A stretch of 64,000 nucleotides of DNA from Sphingopyxis sp. TUF1 (GCF_036687315.1 NZ_CP144683.1:248001-312000), one strand, 5' to 3'; counted from the first letter of the stretch, positions 34,664 to 44,649 are shown. The notes: generated by a model not told the origin, from the letters alone. Translations and numbers: made by a program.

Positions 34664-37318
34664 ATGAAGATTTCGACTGTCCTGAAGCTAAGTGGTTCGA
34701 CGCTGGCAGCAGCGCTCCTTGCCGGGCCGGTGTTTGCACAAGAAACAGGGCCGGGTGCCGATAACGAAATCATCGTCACCGGCACGCGGGCCAGTCTGCA
34801 AGATGCGCTCGACTACAAGCGCAGGTCCGATTCGATCGTCGACGTTATCACGGCCGAGGACATCGGCGAACTTCCGGACAACAATGTCGCAGAATCCCTC
34901 CAGCGCATAACCGGCGTTCAGATCGAGCGCGAGCAGGGCGCCGGCGCCCGCATCCGCGTTCGCGGCCTGTCCGCAAACACGCTGGTGAATGGGCGCGTTC
35001 TGGTCGGCGCGACCGACCGGCAGTTCAATTTTCGAAATCTGGCGTCCGACTTTTTTCAGACGCTCGAAGTCAGCAAGTCCATTCGCGCCGACCAGATCGA
35101 AGGCGCATTGGGGGGTGTCGTCAATCTCGTGACGCGCAAACCCACCGATCTGAAAGAGCGGCTTCTTTCGACCTCACTCCTTGGCAGCTACGGGGAGCGG
35201 GCCGAGGGTGCGGGCCTGACCGGCAGTTTGACCTATGCCGATAAATTCGCCGACGGGCGTATCGGTTTCATCGTCGCTCTTTCCTACGACAGGAGCAAGA
35301 CGCGCGAAGATAACTTCATGGCGCGCGGCGGATTTACGCCGTTCGATGTCGGCACCGACACGGGCTTCAACTTCGATGCCGATCCCGCGACCAACGAGGC
35401 GTTGAAGCCGGTCGACCTCCGCTTCCTCACCGAGGAACAGTCGCTGGAACGCACCGGCATCAATGCCGCACTCAATTGGGAGGCCGCCGATAACCTTGAT
35501 ATCCGCGTTGACGGCCTTTTTCTGCGCCTTGACAATGACTGGCGGCGCTTCTTCTTCCGCACGCTTTTTGACCGAACATTTGTTCCCGGAAGCCTAGAAA
35601 TCAGCGATGTCGGGGTCATTACGGCCGGTACATTTACCAATCAACGCGTGCAGCCCGATGGACGCAATTACCCTGAGCGGACACAGACATATCAGGGTGG
35701 CGTCAATTTCGATTGGCGTCCCGGAAACTTCACGGTCAACGCGGATATCAATTATTCGCGATCGGAGCGGCGGCGCATCGAGCAATTTCTCCGCTACCAG
35801 GGTTTCCAGAACGCCACCGTCCGATATGATCTGAACTCGGGGAACACGCTGCCCGATGTCATCCTTACGACCGCGAGCGGCCAGCCTTATGATCTTCATG
35901 ATCCGTCGGGCTTCTTCACCGAGCTCCATTTCGACCGTCTCTTCGATGGCTACCAAAAGAAATGGGAAGCGAAGCTCGATGTTGCTTTGGCGGTCGAAAA
36001 AGGCCCCCTTCAGAATCTGAAAGCCGGCGTTCGCATTTCGCTCACGGACGCGAAGGACGCTCTGTATCAGTCGCTTCCCCAAAGCCCCGCTGCCGGCAAT
36101 CCTGCTTTCTTCGAAAATGGCCAGCGACGTCCGATTACCAGCGCGCCGATTTCACAGTTTCTGGGGTCGCCTCACTCGCATCTCTTTGCGGGGTTCGGGG
36201 GTAATATTCCGCGCGGCTGGGTCGCAGGAAATATAACCGACGTCGGAATCAACGATTTTTCGGAGCGCTTTTCGAACGATCTCAATCTCAACCCGCGAGA
36301 GCTGCTTGCGGACTCCTTCCAGAATATTTCGGAAAACACCTATGCGGCGTACGGCATGGCGGATTTTGGAGGCGATGTTTTCGGCATCTCTTTTGCGGCC
36401 AATATCGGAGCACGCTGGGTGCGAACCAAGCTCCGCTCAACAGGCATCGTCGCCACGCCCACATATGCGTTTCTCACGATCGAGAACGAATATGACGACG
36501 TCCTGCCGGCGGCGAACATCAAGTTCGACTTGGCCGACAATCTCATTTTCAGGCTTGCCGGCGCAAAGTCTGTCGAGCGCGCGCCGCTGAACAAGCTGAT
36601 CGCCGGATTCAACCTCGATCGCTCGTCGGGTTCGGCGTCTGGCGGCAATCCCCTGCTCGATCCATTCAGAGCCAATCAGTTCGACGCATCGCTTGAATTC
36701 TATCGGAGCAGGGACGGCGCCTACTCGGCCACTTTCTTCTACAAGGACGTGAAAAATTTCATCACCACGGCAACAGAGACGGGCGAAATACCCGGCTTCA
36801 CGCTGCTCGACGGCAGCACGGAATTTCTCATCACACGTCCCGTCAACGGCGGTCCGGCACGGATCAAGGGCTTTGAATTGAGCGCTCAGGAGGCCCTCAC
36901 CTTCCTCCCGGGATTCCTCGGCGGACTTGGGGTCGTGGCGAATTACACCTACACCGACATTAAGACGGCGACCGCAGAACCTTTCCCCGATCTTTCCAAG
37001 CATGCCTATAACCTCATCGGCTATTATAACCGGGGTCCGCTCGATATTCGGGCAGCGTACAGCTGGCGGAGCCGCTTCGCTAGTTCTGCCGAAGGGGGCA
37101 ACGCTGCGCAGGGCTTGGGGCTCTACGAATATACCGCCGCGCAGGGATTCCTCGATGCTTCGGTAAGCTACGACATTAGTGAAGCAGTTCGCATCAGGTT
37201 CGAAATGTTCAACATCACCAACACCATGCAACGCCGCTATCTCGAGAAACCGGAGAATCTGCGAAATCTTCTGGTCCACGAAAGGCGTTTCGTCGTGGGT
37301 GCGCGTTTCGCCTTCTAG
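34664..37318 (+). CDS. TonB-dependent outer-membrane receptor (first)
   Basis: The 884-residue protein has a signal peptide (MKISTVLKLSGSTLAAALLAGPVFAQ), a TonB-box-like EIIVTGTRASL, a plug domain (SIVDVITAEDIGELPDNNVAESLQRITGVQIER, then RIRVRGLSANTLVNGRVLVG) and a 22-strand beta-barrel ending in the typical aromatic VVGARFAF. GGAGAGG stands before ATG 34664. Receptors of this IIVTGTRxSL group in sphingomonads import saccharides and related compounds. It is controlled from a divergent region shared with the esterase. The ligand is unknown, but neighbouring genes point to a sugar alcohol or sugar acid. Confidence 0.93.
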   Translation: MKISTVLKLSGSTLAAALLAGPVFAQETGPGADNEIIVTGTRASLQDALDYKRRSDSIVDVITAEDIGELPDNNVAESLQRITGVQIEREQGAGARIRVRGLSANTLVNGRVLVGATDRQFNFRNLASDFFQTLEVSKSIRADQIEGALGGVVNLVTRKPTDLKERLLSTSLLGSYGERAEGAGLTGSLTYADKFADGRIGFIVALSYDRSKTREDNFMARGGFTPFDVGTDTGFNFDADPATNEALKPVDLRFLTEEQSLERTGINAALNWEAADNLDIRVDGLFLRLDNDWRRFFFRTLFDRTFVPGSLEISDVGVITAGTFTNQRVQPDGRNYPERTQTYQGGVNFDWRPGNFTVNADINYSRSERRRIEQFLRYQGFQNATVRYDLNSGNTLPDVILTTASGQPYDLHDPSGFFTELHFDRLFDGYQKKWEAKLDVALAVEKGPLQNLKAGVRISLTDAKDALYQSLPQSPAAGNPAFFENGQRRPITSAPISQFLGSPHSHLFAGFGGNIPRGWVAGNITDVGINDFSERFSNDLNLNPRELLADSFQNISENTYAAYGMADFGGDVFGISFAANIGARWVRTKLRSTGIVATPTYAFLTIENEYDDVLPAANIKFDLADNLIFRLAGAKSVERAPLNKLIAGFNLDRSSGSASGGNPLLDPFRANQFDASLEFYRSRDGAYSATFFYKDVKNFITTATETGEIPGFTLLDGSTEFLITRPVNGGPARIKGFELSAQEALTFLPGFLGGLGVVANYTYTDIKTATAEPFPDLSKHAYNLIGYYNRGPLDIRAAYSWRSRFASSAEGGNAAQGLGLYEYTAAQGFLDASVSYDISEAVRIRFEMFNITNTMQRRYLEKPENLRNLLVHERRFVVGARFAF

Positions 37319-37597
37319 CCCAGACCGGCGCGATGGCCCGTCTCCAGGGGGAGCGACGGCGAACGGTGAGCGTTGGCCGAGTCATCAGAGCCGGTGCAGG
37401 CACCGCAGGTCGGGGCGCGATGGTCGGCGGAGGCGCGGTGCTGTCGCCGACCGCCCAGCGCCATGGGATCGACGGGACCGCGCTCTGCGATCCGCGGTGC
37501 CCGGCCGGCGCCCCCGGGGCGGGCGCCTTGTGCCAGCCGCCGGATGCCTGTTTCGCGCCGATCCTTTATGGTCCGCCGAACGTGGCGCCGCAGCGGC

Positions 37598-38485
37598 CTA
37601 TAGTCCCAGCGCGCCAAGTCCAACTGCGACCGCGCCCAGAGGTCCCGTCTGTGCGCCTAGTCCCGGAGGCCCAATTCTCTCGCAATCATCGGCCATATAG
37701 GCTGGGTATGTGCCATAGCCGTTGAGGCTGGCGGAGAGCTTTTCCCGAAGGCGGGCGAAAAGAAAAGGTCGATCCGCGATCACGCCCCCGCCTATCGAAA
37801 TCCGTTCAGGCGAAGCGACGGCAACGAGATTATGAAGAAAGGCCGCAAGATCTGCGACGAAAAGGTCCCACTCGGCGGCGCCGTCGGGCAATGCCTCGCC
37901 GGGCCGGCCGAAACGGCGCTTCAGGGCCGGACCCGAAAGAAGCCCTTCGATACAGTCACCATGAAAAGGGCACGCACCTTCGAAAGTGTCACCTTTAGCG
38001 CGGGCGACGCGCATATGTCCCGCCTCGCCATGAGCATAACCCTGCACCGGTTGCCCCCCGGAAATCAGGCCAACACCCACTCCGGTGCCGACGGTGATAT
38101 AGCAGTGGCTCGAAAGCCCCTGTGCCTTCCCCCACCTGCTCTCCGCGAGGGCGGCGCCGACCACGTCGGTTTGGATCGCCAGGGGCTTCGCATATCGCTG
38201 GCTGAAACGATTGACGAGATCGGCGCCGGACCAGCCTGGCTTGGGCGTGCGGCACACCGAGCCGAAGTCCGCGCTCGATCGATCGAGGTCGAGCGGCCCG
38301 AAGCTCGCGATCCCGATCGCGTCAAAGGCCCAACCGTCCAGTATCGCTTCGAGACGGGCGAGGGTCTCCGCCGAATCCGTTGTCGGGATCGTCCGGCCGT
38401 CGCGGACCCCCTCCGGCCCGCTGGCGAGGATCGCCACGCATTTGGTGCCGCCGAGTTCCAGGCCGGCGATGCTGGGAGCGGTCAT
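37598..38485 (-). CDS. ROK-family fructokinase
   Basis: The 295-residue kinase has the ROK ATP-binding start (GLELGGTKCVAILA), the sugar-binding region (ITVGTGVGVGLISGGQPVQGYAHGEAGHM) and the zinc motif ACPFHGDCIEGLLSG typical of the Mak/fructokinase branch. RISIGGGVIADRP closes the nucleotide site. It phosphorylates fructose or a similar hexose to the 6-phosphate. It lies 66 bp after the mannitol-dehydrogenase-family gene on the same strand, and that enzyme's product, fructose or a keto-sugar acid, is a sensible substrate. ATG 38485 gives the family start; the frame has 8 more codons upstream. Confidence 0.88.
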   Translation of the reverse strand: MTAPSIAGLELGGTKCVAILASGPEGVRDGRTIPTTDSAETLARLEAILDGWAFDAIGIASFGPLDLDRSSADFGSVCRTPKPGWSGADLVNRFSQRYAKPLAIQTDVVGAALAESRWGKAQGLSSHCYITVGTGVGVGLISGGQPVQGYAHGEAGHMRVARAKGDTFEGACPFHGDCIEGLLSGPALKRRFGRPGEALPDGAAEWDLFVADLAAFLHNLVAVASPERISIGGGVIADRPFLFARLREKLSASLNGYGTYPAYMADDCERIGPPGLGAQTGPLGAVAVGLGALGL

Positions 38486-38551
38486 TCGATGCCTTTCGGT
38501 TCTTTTCAATGGGCCAGGAGCAAGGGTGCCTTGTAGCGCTTCGGCCCGCTG

Positions 38552-40015
38552 CTATCGTGCGTTATAATGCCTAATGGCGCCGTGCGCTCCTTCGCTCCAG
38601 ATCAAGTCCAACGTGTCGCCGAACGCGCTGCGAAACATATTGTTGTCCGACAGATCGCCGTAGATGTGGCGCATCGCGATCCACCTGTCAGGGTTGCGCC
38701 TTGCGACCTTGGCGGTGCGTTGAAGTGCTGCCCAATCGGGGTCATTTGGGGCAATTTCGCAGCCGTTGTCGTCGGTGCCATAGCAATATCGACACCATAA
38801 GGCCGTCGCGAGGATGAGACCGTGCGGAACGCGGCCGGCCTCCAGATTGTCCCGCACGGAGGGAAGAATGAACTTCGGTTGCCGATTGCTTCCGTCGAAA
38901 CAAAGACGCCTGGACGTGTCGGCAATGCGGTGGTTTCGAAAACGGTCGATCACCTGCGCTTTGTAACGGGCCAGATCATGTCCGGGAGGAGGCGGCACAA
39001 TGGGCAGGATTTCTGTGGTCTGCACCCTCTCGACGAAGTGGGCGATTGTCGGGCTGGCCATGGCGTCGTGGATATGATCGATCCCGCAGAGAGCCGCGGC
39101 GTAGCCGATGATCGCATGGCCCCCATTAAGAATACGGATCTTCATCGTTTCGAACGCCTCGACCCTGTCGGTAAAAACGGCGCCGACAGTTTCAATGGAC
39201 GGGCGACCGGACGGGAAACGGTCTTCGAGCACCCATTGCCGATAGGGCTCGCAGATTACCGGCACGCTGTCGCCGGCGATCCCGGCATCGATCGCCATCT
39301 GCCGCTCCCTGTCACCCGTCGCCGGAGCAATCCGATCGACCATGCTGTTGGGAAAGGCCACATTGGTCTCTATCCAATCGGCAAGGCCCGGTTGCGACAG
39401 GCGTGCGAGGCCAAGGGTAGCATCGCGCGCAGCATGGCCATTTCCAGGCAGATTGTCGCAAGAGAGAAGCGTGAAGGCTGGAATACCCGCGGCGCGGCGA
39501 TTGCGCAACGCGGCAACTATTGCACCGAAAGCGGTGACGGGACGACCGGGAAAGCGGCTGCCCACCGCTATTCCCGGAGCGCATGGATCGAACCGACCTG
39601 TCGCCGGGTCGATGAAGTAGCCGCCTTCGGTCACAGTCAGCGACACGATGCGGATTTCCGGCCGGCTCATCGCCTCGATCAGCGGCGCATTAAAAGGATC
39701 GACGGCCACAAAATCGACCATGGCGCCGACGCGGCGAACCAAATTTTTGCCGGGTGAAAGCTCGATCACCGTCGAGAGATAATCCTGCTTTTCAAGCGCC
39801 TCGCGCATAGCTGCGTCGGCGGGGCGCACGCCAGCGCCGACGATGCCCCAATCGTGATCCACCTGCCGGGAAAAAAGCTCGTCGAGATAGACGGCCATAT
39901 GAGCGCGATGGAAATTTCCCACGCCGATATGAACGATCCCTGGGGTCAAATCTTTGCGATTATAGGCCGGCCCGACTATTTCCACGTCGCGCCCCCACTT
40001 GCGACCATCCATCAT
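38552..40015 (-). CDS. Mannitol dehydrogenase family oxidoreductase (mannitol 2-dehydrogenase or fructuronate reductase)
   Basis: The 487-residue NAD(P)-dependent enzyme has the N-terminal Rossmann domain (GIVHIGVGNFHRAHMAVYLDEL, IVSLTVTEGGYF, LLSCDNLPGNG) and the C-terminal all-helical domain. KIRILNGGHAIIGY holds the catalytic Lys and the Asn/His of the K-x5-N-x3-H motif. The family interconverts mannitol/fructose, mannonate/fructuronate or arabitol/xylulose, and sequence alone does not decide. With a ROK fructokinase next door mannitol to fructose is plausible; with the ExuT-like carrier and KDG kinase, fructuronate to mannonate. Its ATG overlaps the stop of the FAD gene upstream (ATGA). 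Confidence 0.9.
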   Translation of the reverse strand: MMDGRKWGRDVEIVGPAYNRKDLTPGIVHIGVGNFHRAHMAVYLDELFSRQVDHDWGIVGAGVRPADAAMREALEKQDYLSTVIELSPGKNLVRRVGAMVDFVAVDPFNAPLIEAMSRPEIRIVSLTVTEGGYFIDPATGRFDPCAPGIAVGSRFPGRPVTAFGAIVAALRNRRAAGIPAFTLLSCDNLPGNGHAARDATLGLARLSQPGLADWIETNVAFPNSMVDRIAPATGDRERQMAIDAGIAGDSVPVICEPYRQWVLEDRFPSGRPSIETVGAVFTDRVEAFETMKIRILNGGHAIIGYAAALCGIDHIHDAMASPTIAHFVERVQTTEILPIVPPPPGHDLARYKAQVIDRFRNHRIADTSRRLCFDGSNRQPKFILPSVRDNLEAGRVPHGLILATALWCRYCYGTDDNGCEIAPNDPDWAALQRTAKVARRNPDRWIAMRHIYGDLSDNNMFRSAFGDTLDLIWSEGAHGAIRHYNAR

Positions 40016-41403
40016 CAGGCCGTGACTGCCGGATATTCGGTGAGCTCGATCGGCGCTGCGGGATTCACCACATTATCGAAGTCAACAACGGCACCCTGCG
40101 CGATCAGGACATCGCGCAGCTGCCGAAAATTCATGTCTGACATGCTGTAGCCGTGCCTGCTGGCAAGCGCCGCAGCCGTCCCCGCCCCTTGGCCCATCGC
40201 CATGCAGGTCGCCATCACACGCACTGAGCCGAAACCGGGTCCGTCCGCGCTGAGGCACCGACCGGCCGTGACAAGGTTGATGCTCCGTCGCGGCACCAGG
40301 CAGCGGAAAGGAACATTATATTCCTGCCGTGGTATGACGAGTCCATTCTGCTCATTGCTGTCTGAGGCGTGGATGTCGATGACGTGCGCGCCCTTGGCAA
40401 TCGTATCCGGGAAGGCTTTGGGAACCAAAATGTCGTCTCGCGTTAACTTGTAGAGGCCGACAATATGATAGGATTCTCGCACGCCGGTCTGAATGCCCGA
40501 TTTCGCCAGCCAGCAATCGCGAAATTCTGGAAATTCGCGCCGCAGAACCTCGATAATGAGCTGCAGATTTTCGCGCAGACTGCATTCGGTCTTGGTGAAC
40601 CATTCGGGATCGCTGGCGTCCGTCGCTTCGCGCAGCACGTTTATGCTGACCATGCCATCACGGAAGAATTTATTGATCCAAGGACCGCCAAAAATCGGGA
40701 TTTCACCCGCCTCGTTCAGAGCAAGGAGACGGCCCCGAATGACGTCCGACACTGGCAGCATTCCATCGACGGCATCGCGGAACAAATAAGAGAGACCGAC
40801 GGTGTCGACGCCTCCGAGCTGAAACCATAAGGTCGCAGGCTGGAGAACATCGCCTTTGGTGGTGGCAAAGCCAGCTGCCCTGACAAGGTCGGCGTCTCCC
40901 GTGCAATCGACGAATGTCCTGGATGCGTAAGCGACCCGTCCTGCCTTGTTCTGCACGATCACATGCGTGACCCGGTCGCCGTCCATCACACAGTCCGAGA
41001 ACCAGCTATGATAAAGAAGCGCGACTCCGCTCTCCAGCAGCAAGCGTTGCGCGGCAAGCTTCAGGATTTCGTCGTTGACCGGATAATTGCCGCTTTCGAG
41101 TGAAACATCCGCGCCGCCAAGCGCCGCCGCTTTCTGCAACAGTTCGAATGGAATGCCCCCGATATGCTGCTTGCCGAAATGCCGGAACTCGCTGATTGGC
41201 GTCACGAGGGCGCTGGTCGACATGCCGCCGACAAACCCGTAGCGTTCAATCAGCAGCGTCTTCGCGCCATTTCGTGCCGCCGCCACCGCAGCGATGAGGC
41301 CCGCGGGACCGCCGCCGCAAACGATGACATCATAGTGACCCTCAACCGGGACGTCCCTGCTGGGTTCTGTCACCGATAAAACTTCCGAATGCATCCCTGT
41401 CAC
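40015..41403 (-). CDS. FAD-dependent oxidoreductase (FAD_oxidored family)
   Basis: The 462-residue protein has the dinucleotide motif DVIVCGGGPAGLIAAVAAARNG near residue 25, YGFVGGMSTSALVTPI, FVDCTGDADLVRAAGF and the C-terminal LVTAGRCLSADGPGFGSVRVMATCMAMGQGAG. This domain family includes enzymes from carbohydrate loci whose substrates are rarely known. No signal peptide is seen. GTG 41403 is preferred because GAAAGG lies six bases upstream; ATG 41394 and TTG 41409 are alternatives. It is first of a three-gene operon with the mannitol-dehydrogenase-family gene and the fructokinase, divergent from lacI. Confidence 0.88.
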   Translation of the reverse strand: MTGMHSEVLSVTEPSRDVPVEGHYDVIVCGGGPAGLIAAVAAARNGAKTLLIERYGFVGGMSTSALVTPISEFRHFGKQHIGGIPFELLQKAAALGGADVSLESGNYPVNDEILKLAAQRLLLESGVALLYHSWFSDCVMDGDRVTHVIVQNKAGRVAYASRTFVDCTGDADLVRAAGFATTKGDVLQPATLWFQLGGVDTVGLSYLFRDAVDGMLPVSDVIRGRLLALNEAGEIPIFGGPWINKFFRDGMVSINVLREATDASDPEWFTKTECSLRENLQLIIEVLRREFPEFRDCWLAKSGIQTGVRESYHIVGLYKLTRDDILVPKAFPDTIAKGAHVIDIHASDSNEQNGLVIPRQEYNVPFRCLVPRRSINLVTAGRCLSADGPGFGSVRVMATCMAMGQGAGTAAALASRHGYSMSDMNFRQLRDVLIAQGAVVDFDNVVNPAAPIELTEYPAVTA

Positions 41404-41409
41404 AGTCAA

Positions 41410-41808
41410 CCTTTCAGCTATAATCTAGCAGCCAGTTTCGCGTGAGCCGCAGGTTTGTCCGGCAGCCGATCGCTTGCGCCGCTCATTCCCTTCGTCTGGC
41501 AGAGCCATTGATCAGCGGCGTGGCGGTCGCCGCGCGGGCGGCGCCCAGCGCCTCAGCTCCCACGCCCCGAATAGCCTAGTTCATGAAAATATCAATAGCG
41601 CTAATGACAAACATCTAACCGGAGATCATCCCTGTTTATCCACTGTCAGATCATGATTTTTTCCGATTTTTTGCGCTTGGGAGGATAGCGATGACTGAGC
41701 GAGTCTCCAAAGGTAGAATAACGATAATGATACTGCATGCCGTCGAGCGGCTAGCTTGGCACATGCTGCGGTTTTCGCTAGAGGTCAGCTCTGGCTCGGA
41801 GATACGGA
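41410..41808. other. Divergent regulatory region between FAD gene and lacI-type gene
   Basis: This 399-bp stretch has no convincing gene. It carries the candidate LacI operator at 41593-41606, a TATAAT-like run (TATAATC) just before the FAD gene, and an A/T-rich part near 41,580-41,680. A small frame from 41,691 runs into lacI out of phase and looks non-coding. Confidence 0.6.
41593..41606. promoter_or_regulatory. Candidate LacI-family operator (copy 1)
   Basis: CAATAGCGCTAATG has an exact inner palindrome TAGCGCTA with the central CG that is characteristic of LacI-family sites. It lies 203 bp before the LacI gene and 190 bp before the divergent FAD operon. A related site, CATTAGCGTTATCG, occurs at 50449-50462. 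Confidence 0.55.
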
Positions 41809-42864
41809 ATGGCGGAAACAGGAACGGGGCGTCGTCCGCCGACGCTTCAGGATCTGGCGAAAATCGTTGGCCTGACAGCAAATACGGTGTCACGCGCATT
41901 GAACAACCGTTCGGGCGTCAGCGCCGCGACACGCGCGCTGATCAAGGCCGAGGCCGAGAAGCTTGGCTATGTCCCCAATATCCACGCGCGGTCGCTGGTA
42001 CTCGGATCGCGCAGGACAATCGGGGTGATCGTGTCGAACATCTCCAATCCCTTCTTTGCGGATCTTGTTAGCGAGGTTGAGTTTCAAGCTCAGAAGGAGG
42101 GATATACGGTCCTTCTTCTGCTCTCGTCCGAATCCGCGGAACGCGAACGCGATGCGATCGAACGCGCCCTGCAGGCCGGGTTGGATGGGCTTATCTCGGC
42201 TCCCGTGCAGGAAAATCCGGCGGCCTGGGCCCCGATCATCAAGGCCGGCATACCATTGGTCCTGGTGAGCCGCGAACTTCCAGAACTCGGCGTTGATTTC
42301 TTCTCGGTCGACAATGAGGCAGGAATTTCGCTGACAACCGATTTTGTCGTTTCGCAAGGAGCAAAGGACATTGTCCTCCTCGACGAGGATATGCCCTTTT
42401 CCACCATCCGGATCAGGGCCGAGGGTTTTCGCCGATCGCTCGAACGCCATGGCTTGCCGTTCGATACGCGTCAAAATCTCGCGCTTGTCCCGCCTGCACG
42501 ATCTTTCCGCGTTTCACAGTCGTGGCAGGCCGACGATGCGTACCGCGTTGCCAGCGATCTGCTCGATAGGGGCCGACGGCCGGATGCCTTCGTCGTTGGA
42601 GACGATTATTATGCACTCGGTCTCTATCGCGCCTTGGGGGAACGGGGCATTCGTGTCCCCGAAGAGGCGCTCGTGATGGGATGGGGCAATCATCCCTTCA
42701 CCCGCTTTATGAGCCCGCCGCTCTCGACACTTCTTCTGCCTTTCCAAGATGTCGCAAGCCGCGCGACGCGACGTCTGCTGGACCGGATCAAGGGCGGCGC
42801 GGGCAACGACATAGTCGTCGATCGTATTGCGCCCGAGCTGGTGCTCCGGGGATCAACGCGCTGA
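41809..42864 (+). CDS. LacI-family transcriptional regulator
   Basis: The 351-residue protein has the N-terminal LacI HTH and hinge (TLQDLAKIVGLTANTVSRALNN, then LGYVPNIHARSLVLG) and a periplasmic-binding-protein-like sensor domain (TIGVIVSNISNPFFADLVSEVE, LDGLISAPVQENPAAW, FSVDNEAGISLTTDF, DAFVVGDDYYALGLYRAL). GGAGAT precedes the ATG. The ligand is probably a sugar or intermediate of the locus. It likely represses the divergent FAD operon and, through a matching site, the TonB-PhoD-KdgK operon. Confidence 0.93.
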   Translation: MAETGTGRRPPTLQDLAKIVGLTANTVSRALNNRSGVSAATRALIKAEAEKLGYVPNIHARSLVLGSRRTIGVIVSNISNPFFADLVSEVEFQAQKEGYTVLLLLSSESAERERDAIERALQAGLDGLISAPVQENPAAWAPIIKAGIPLVLVSRELPELGVDFFSVDNEAGISLTTDFVVSQGAKDIVLLDEDMPFSTIRIRAEGFRRSLERHGLPFDTRQNLALVPPARSFRVSQSWQADDAYRVASDLLDRGRRPDAFVVGDDYYALGLYRALGERGIRVPEEALVMGWGNHPFTRFMSPPLSTLLLPFQDVASRATRRLLDRIKGGAGNDIVVDRIAPELVLRGSTR

Positions 42865-42938
42865 CCCGTTCGCCTTGGCCCCGGATTGCCCGGCCGATCG
42901 TGGCCGAGCAAGACGAGGCGCGATTATTTGCCGACGGT

Positions 42939-44531
42939 TTAGAGCTCGCAGAGAAAGACGCTGCCCGACAGCGGAGCCTTGAGTAGCTGCGCAGGGCTCA
43001 GGCGAACCGAGGCAGACGTGACGATCAGATCGCGGCCATTCTGCGCAAATCGCAGGCCCGAAGGGCGTGGCACCGGGAGGGCGATCCTGTCGAGCACCGC
43101 TCCCGAATTATCGAGTTCGACAAGTTCCCATCCGTCCCAGATCGCCGTCCACAGATGGCCTTCCGGCGACATGGCGAGTCCTGCCGGCCGGGGGTTGCCA
43201 GCAGGAAACTGATGAAGAACCACAAAATCACCGAACTGACCGCGCGCTTCGTCATAATCGTAAGCACGCAACTGGCGCATTGCGGAATCTATAAGGTAGA
43301 CGCGGCTGCCGCAGTCCGACCACACAATTCCGTTGGGAAGGCCAAGGCCCGATAGTTCTGCCGCTATTTGTCCATCCTGGCCGATCTGAAGGAGCCTGCC
43401 GTGCGCGCCCGGTCTGGACGGATCGGCACAGCCGAGCCACAGCCGCCCGCGCCGGTCTGTCGCCCCGTCGTTAAAGCGATATCCGAAATTCACGCCTTCA
43501 ACAGTCACGCGATTGCCAAGCTCGTTGGTTTCGGGGTCGAAGGTGGCAATGGAGTTGGAAAAGGCCGCAATCAGCTTTCCATCTGCTCTCGGAATCAGAG
43601 CTCCGATCACATCGGGCATTGCGAATTTGCGAACGCTTCCCTTGGCATCGAGGCGCAGGATCTCAGGCGCGAGAATGTCGATCCAGTATAAAACCGCAGG
43701 CTTGCCAAGCCAGATCGGAGAATCGCCAATCAGATTAGCATGGCGACTGATTGGACGAACGGTCGCGCTTCTACCATCCGAGCGTCGTTCGTCCGGGGAA
43801 ATCGCGAAAGGATAACCGCCCGCGGCGCGCGACGTTTTGCGCGCTGCCTCGAGCACATGAGGCGCAAGCGCATGCAGCCTCTCATCGGCCAGCAGATGCG
43901 ATGGGCCCGTCACGGCGATCGCGCCGCAAGGTTCGCCGCGTTCGTCGAAAACGGGGGCCGCGACCGACCGCCACCGGTTACCGGCGCCGCTGTCGATCGC
44001 GTAGTAGCGAGCCTTGGCAAGCGTTTCTTCTGGATTCGGATCGTGGACTTCGTTGTAGGAGAAGGCAGCCACGACAAGACCTGCCGCGGATCCGCGCATC
44101 GGCTCCATCGAACCGACATCCAGTTCGCGCACACGCTCCGCGGCATGGGCCGCCTCGACGCAAATCAACCGGTCTCCCGCACTGGTCAGCAGGCGCGCGG
44201 TGAACCCCGTCTGCTGCGCCAGACGAGCGAGCTCCGGCGCCGCCGCGCCGCGTATGTCGAACCTGCTCCAAACCGAATGGGCGAGTTCAAGGAATAGTGG
44301 CCCCAGACGCAAGCGCTGCGGCGATGATTCCGACTGGAGGAACTCTTCTTCCACAAGCGCGGCAACCAGACGGTGCACCGTCGGCTTCTTCAAATCCAGC
44401 CGCGCGGCCAGGTCGGCTACGGTAACCTCCGACCCGGCTTCCGCGACTGCGCGCAACACCGCGAGGCTACGACGAACCGCATTGGCTCCGCCCGTCAGCT
44501 TCTCATCTGTTTCTTCTGCCAACTCGATCAA
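42939..44531 (-). CDS. IclR-type regulator fused to an SMP-30/gluconolactonase domain
   Basis: One 530-residue chain joins two families. Residues 1-255 are IclR: an HTH (VTVADLAARLDLKKPTVHRLVAALVEEEFL) and effector domain (GFTARLLTSAGDRLICVEAA, SVAAPVFDERGEPCGAIAVTG, HVLEAARKTSRAAGG). Residues 270-530 are an SMP-30 beta-propeller: LIGDSPIWL, NFGYRFNDGATDRRGRLWLG, GLPNGIVWSDCGSRVYLIDS and RPAGLAMSPEGHLWTAIW. The usual first metal-ligand Glu (GEGP) is Asp here, while the Asn and Asp ligands (FNDG, LPNG, YLIDS) remain. No internal stop or frameshift is seen. The frame opens with a TTG at 44531 without a good ribosome site, so the start is uncertain. It lies 118 bp after the GMC gene on the same strand. 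Confidence 0.88.
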   Translation of the reverse strand: MIELAEETDEKLTGGANAVRRSLAVLRAVAEAGSEVTVADLAARLDLKKPTVHRLVAALVEEEFLQSESSPQRLRLGPLFLELAHSVWSRFDIRGAAAPELARLAQQTGFTARLLTSAGDRLICVEAAHAAERVRELDVGSMEPMRGSAAGLVVAAFSYNEVHDPNPEETLAKARYYAIDSGAGNRWRSVAAPVFDERGEPCGAIAVTGPSHLLADERLHALAPHVLEAARKTSRAAGGYPFAISPDERRSDGRSATVRPISRHANLIGDSPIWLGKPAVLYWIDILAPEILRLDAKGSVRKFAMPDVIGALIPRADGKLIAAFSNSIATFDPETNELGNRVTVEGVNFGYRFNDGATDRRGRLWLGCADPSRPGAHGRLLQIGQDGQIAAELSGLGLPNGIVWSDCGSRVYLIDSAMRQLRAYDYDEARGQFGDFVVLHQFPAGNPRPAGLAMSPEGHLWTAIWDGWELVELDNSGAVLDRIALPVPRPSGLRFAQNGRDLIVTSASVRLSPAQLLKAPLSGSVFLCEL

Positions 44532-44649
44532 CCCAGACAGGACTTGAATATTTACCCGCTCCCTAGTTCAGGTGGAATGGCACAGGGTCAACATATTTTC
44601 TGCCGAAGATGAGCCATTGGTCGCACCTCCGCGACCAGCGCGCGCATCG

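Noticed and set aside
37319..37597. GC-rich gap with frames on both strands between TonB1 and the fructokinase
   Set aside because: Translations are low-complexity and out of keeping with neighbours; no ribosome site or family motif.
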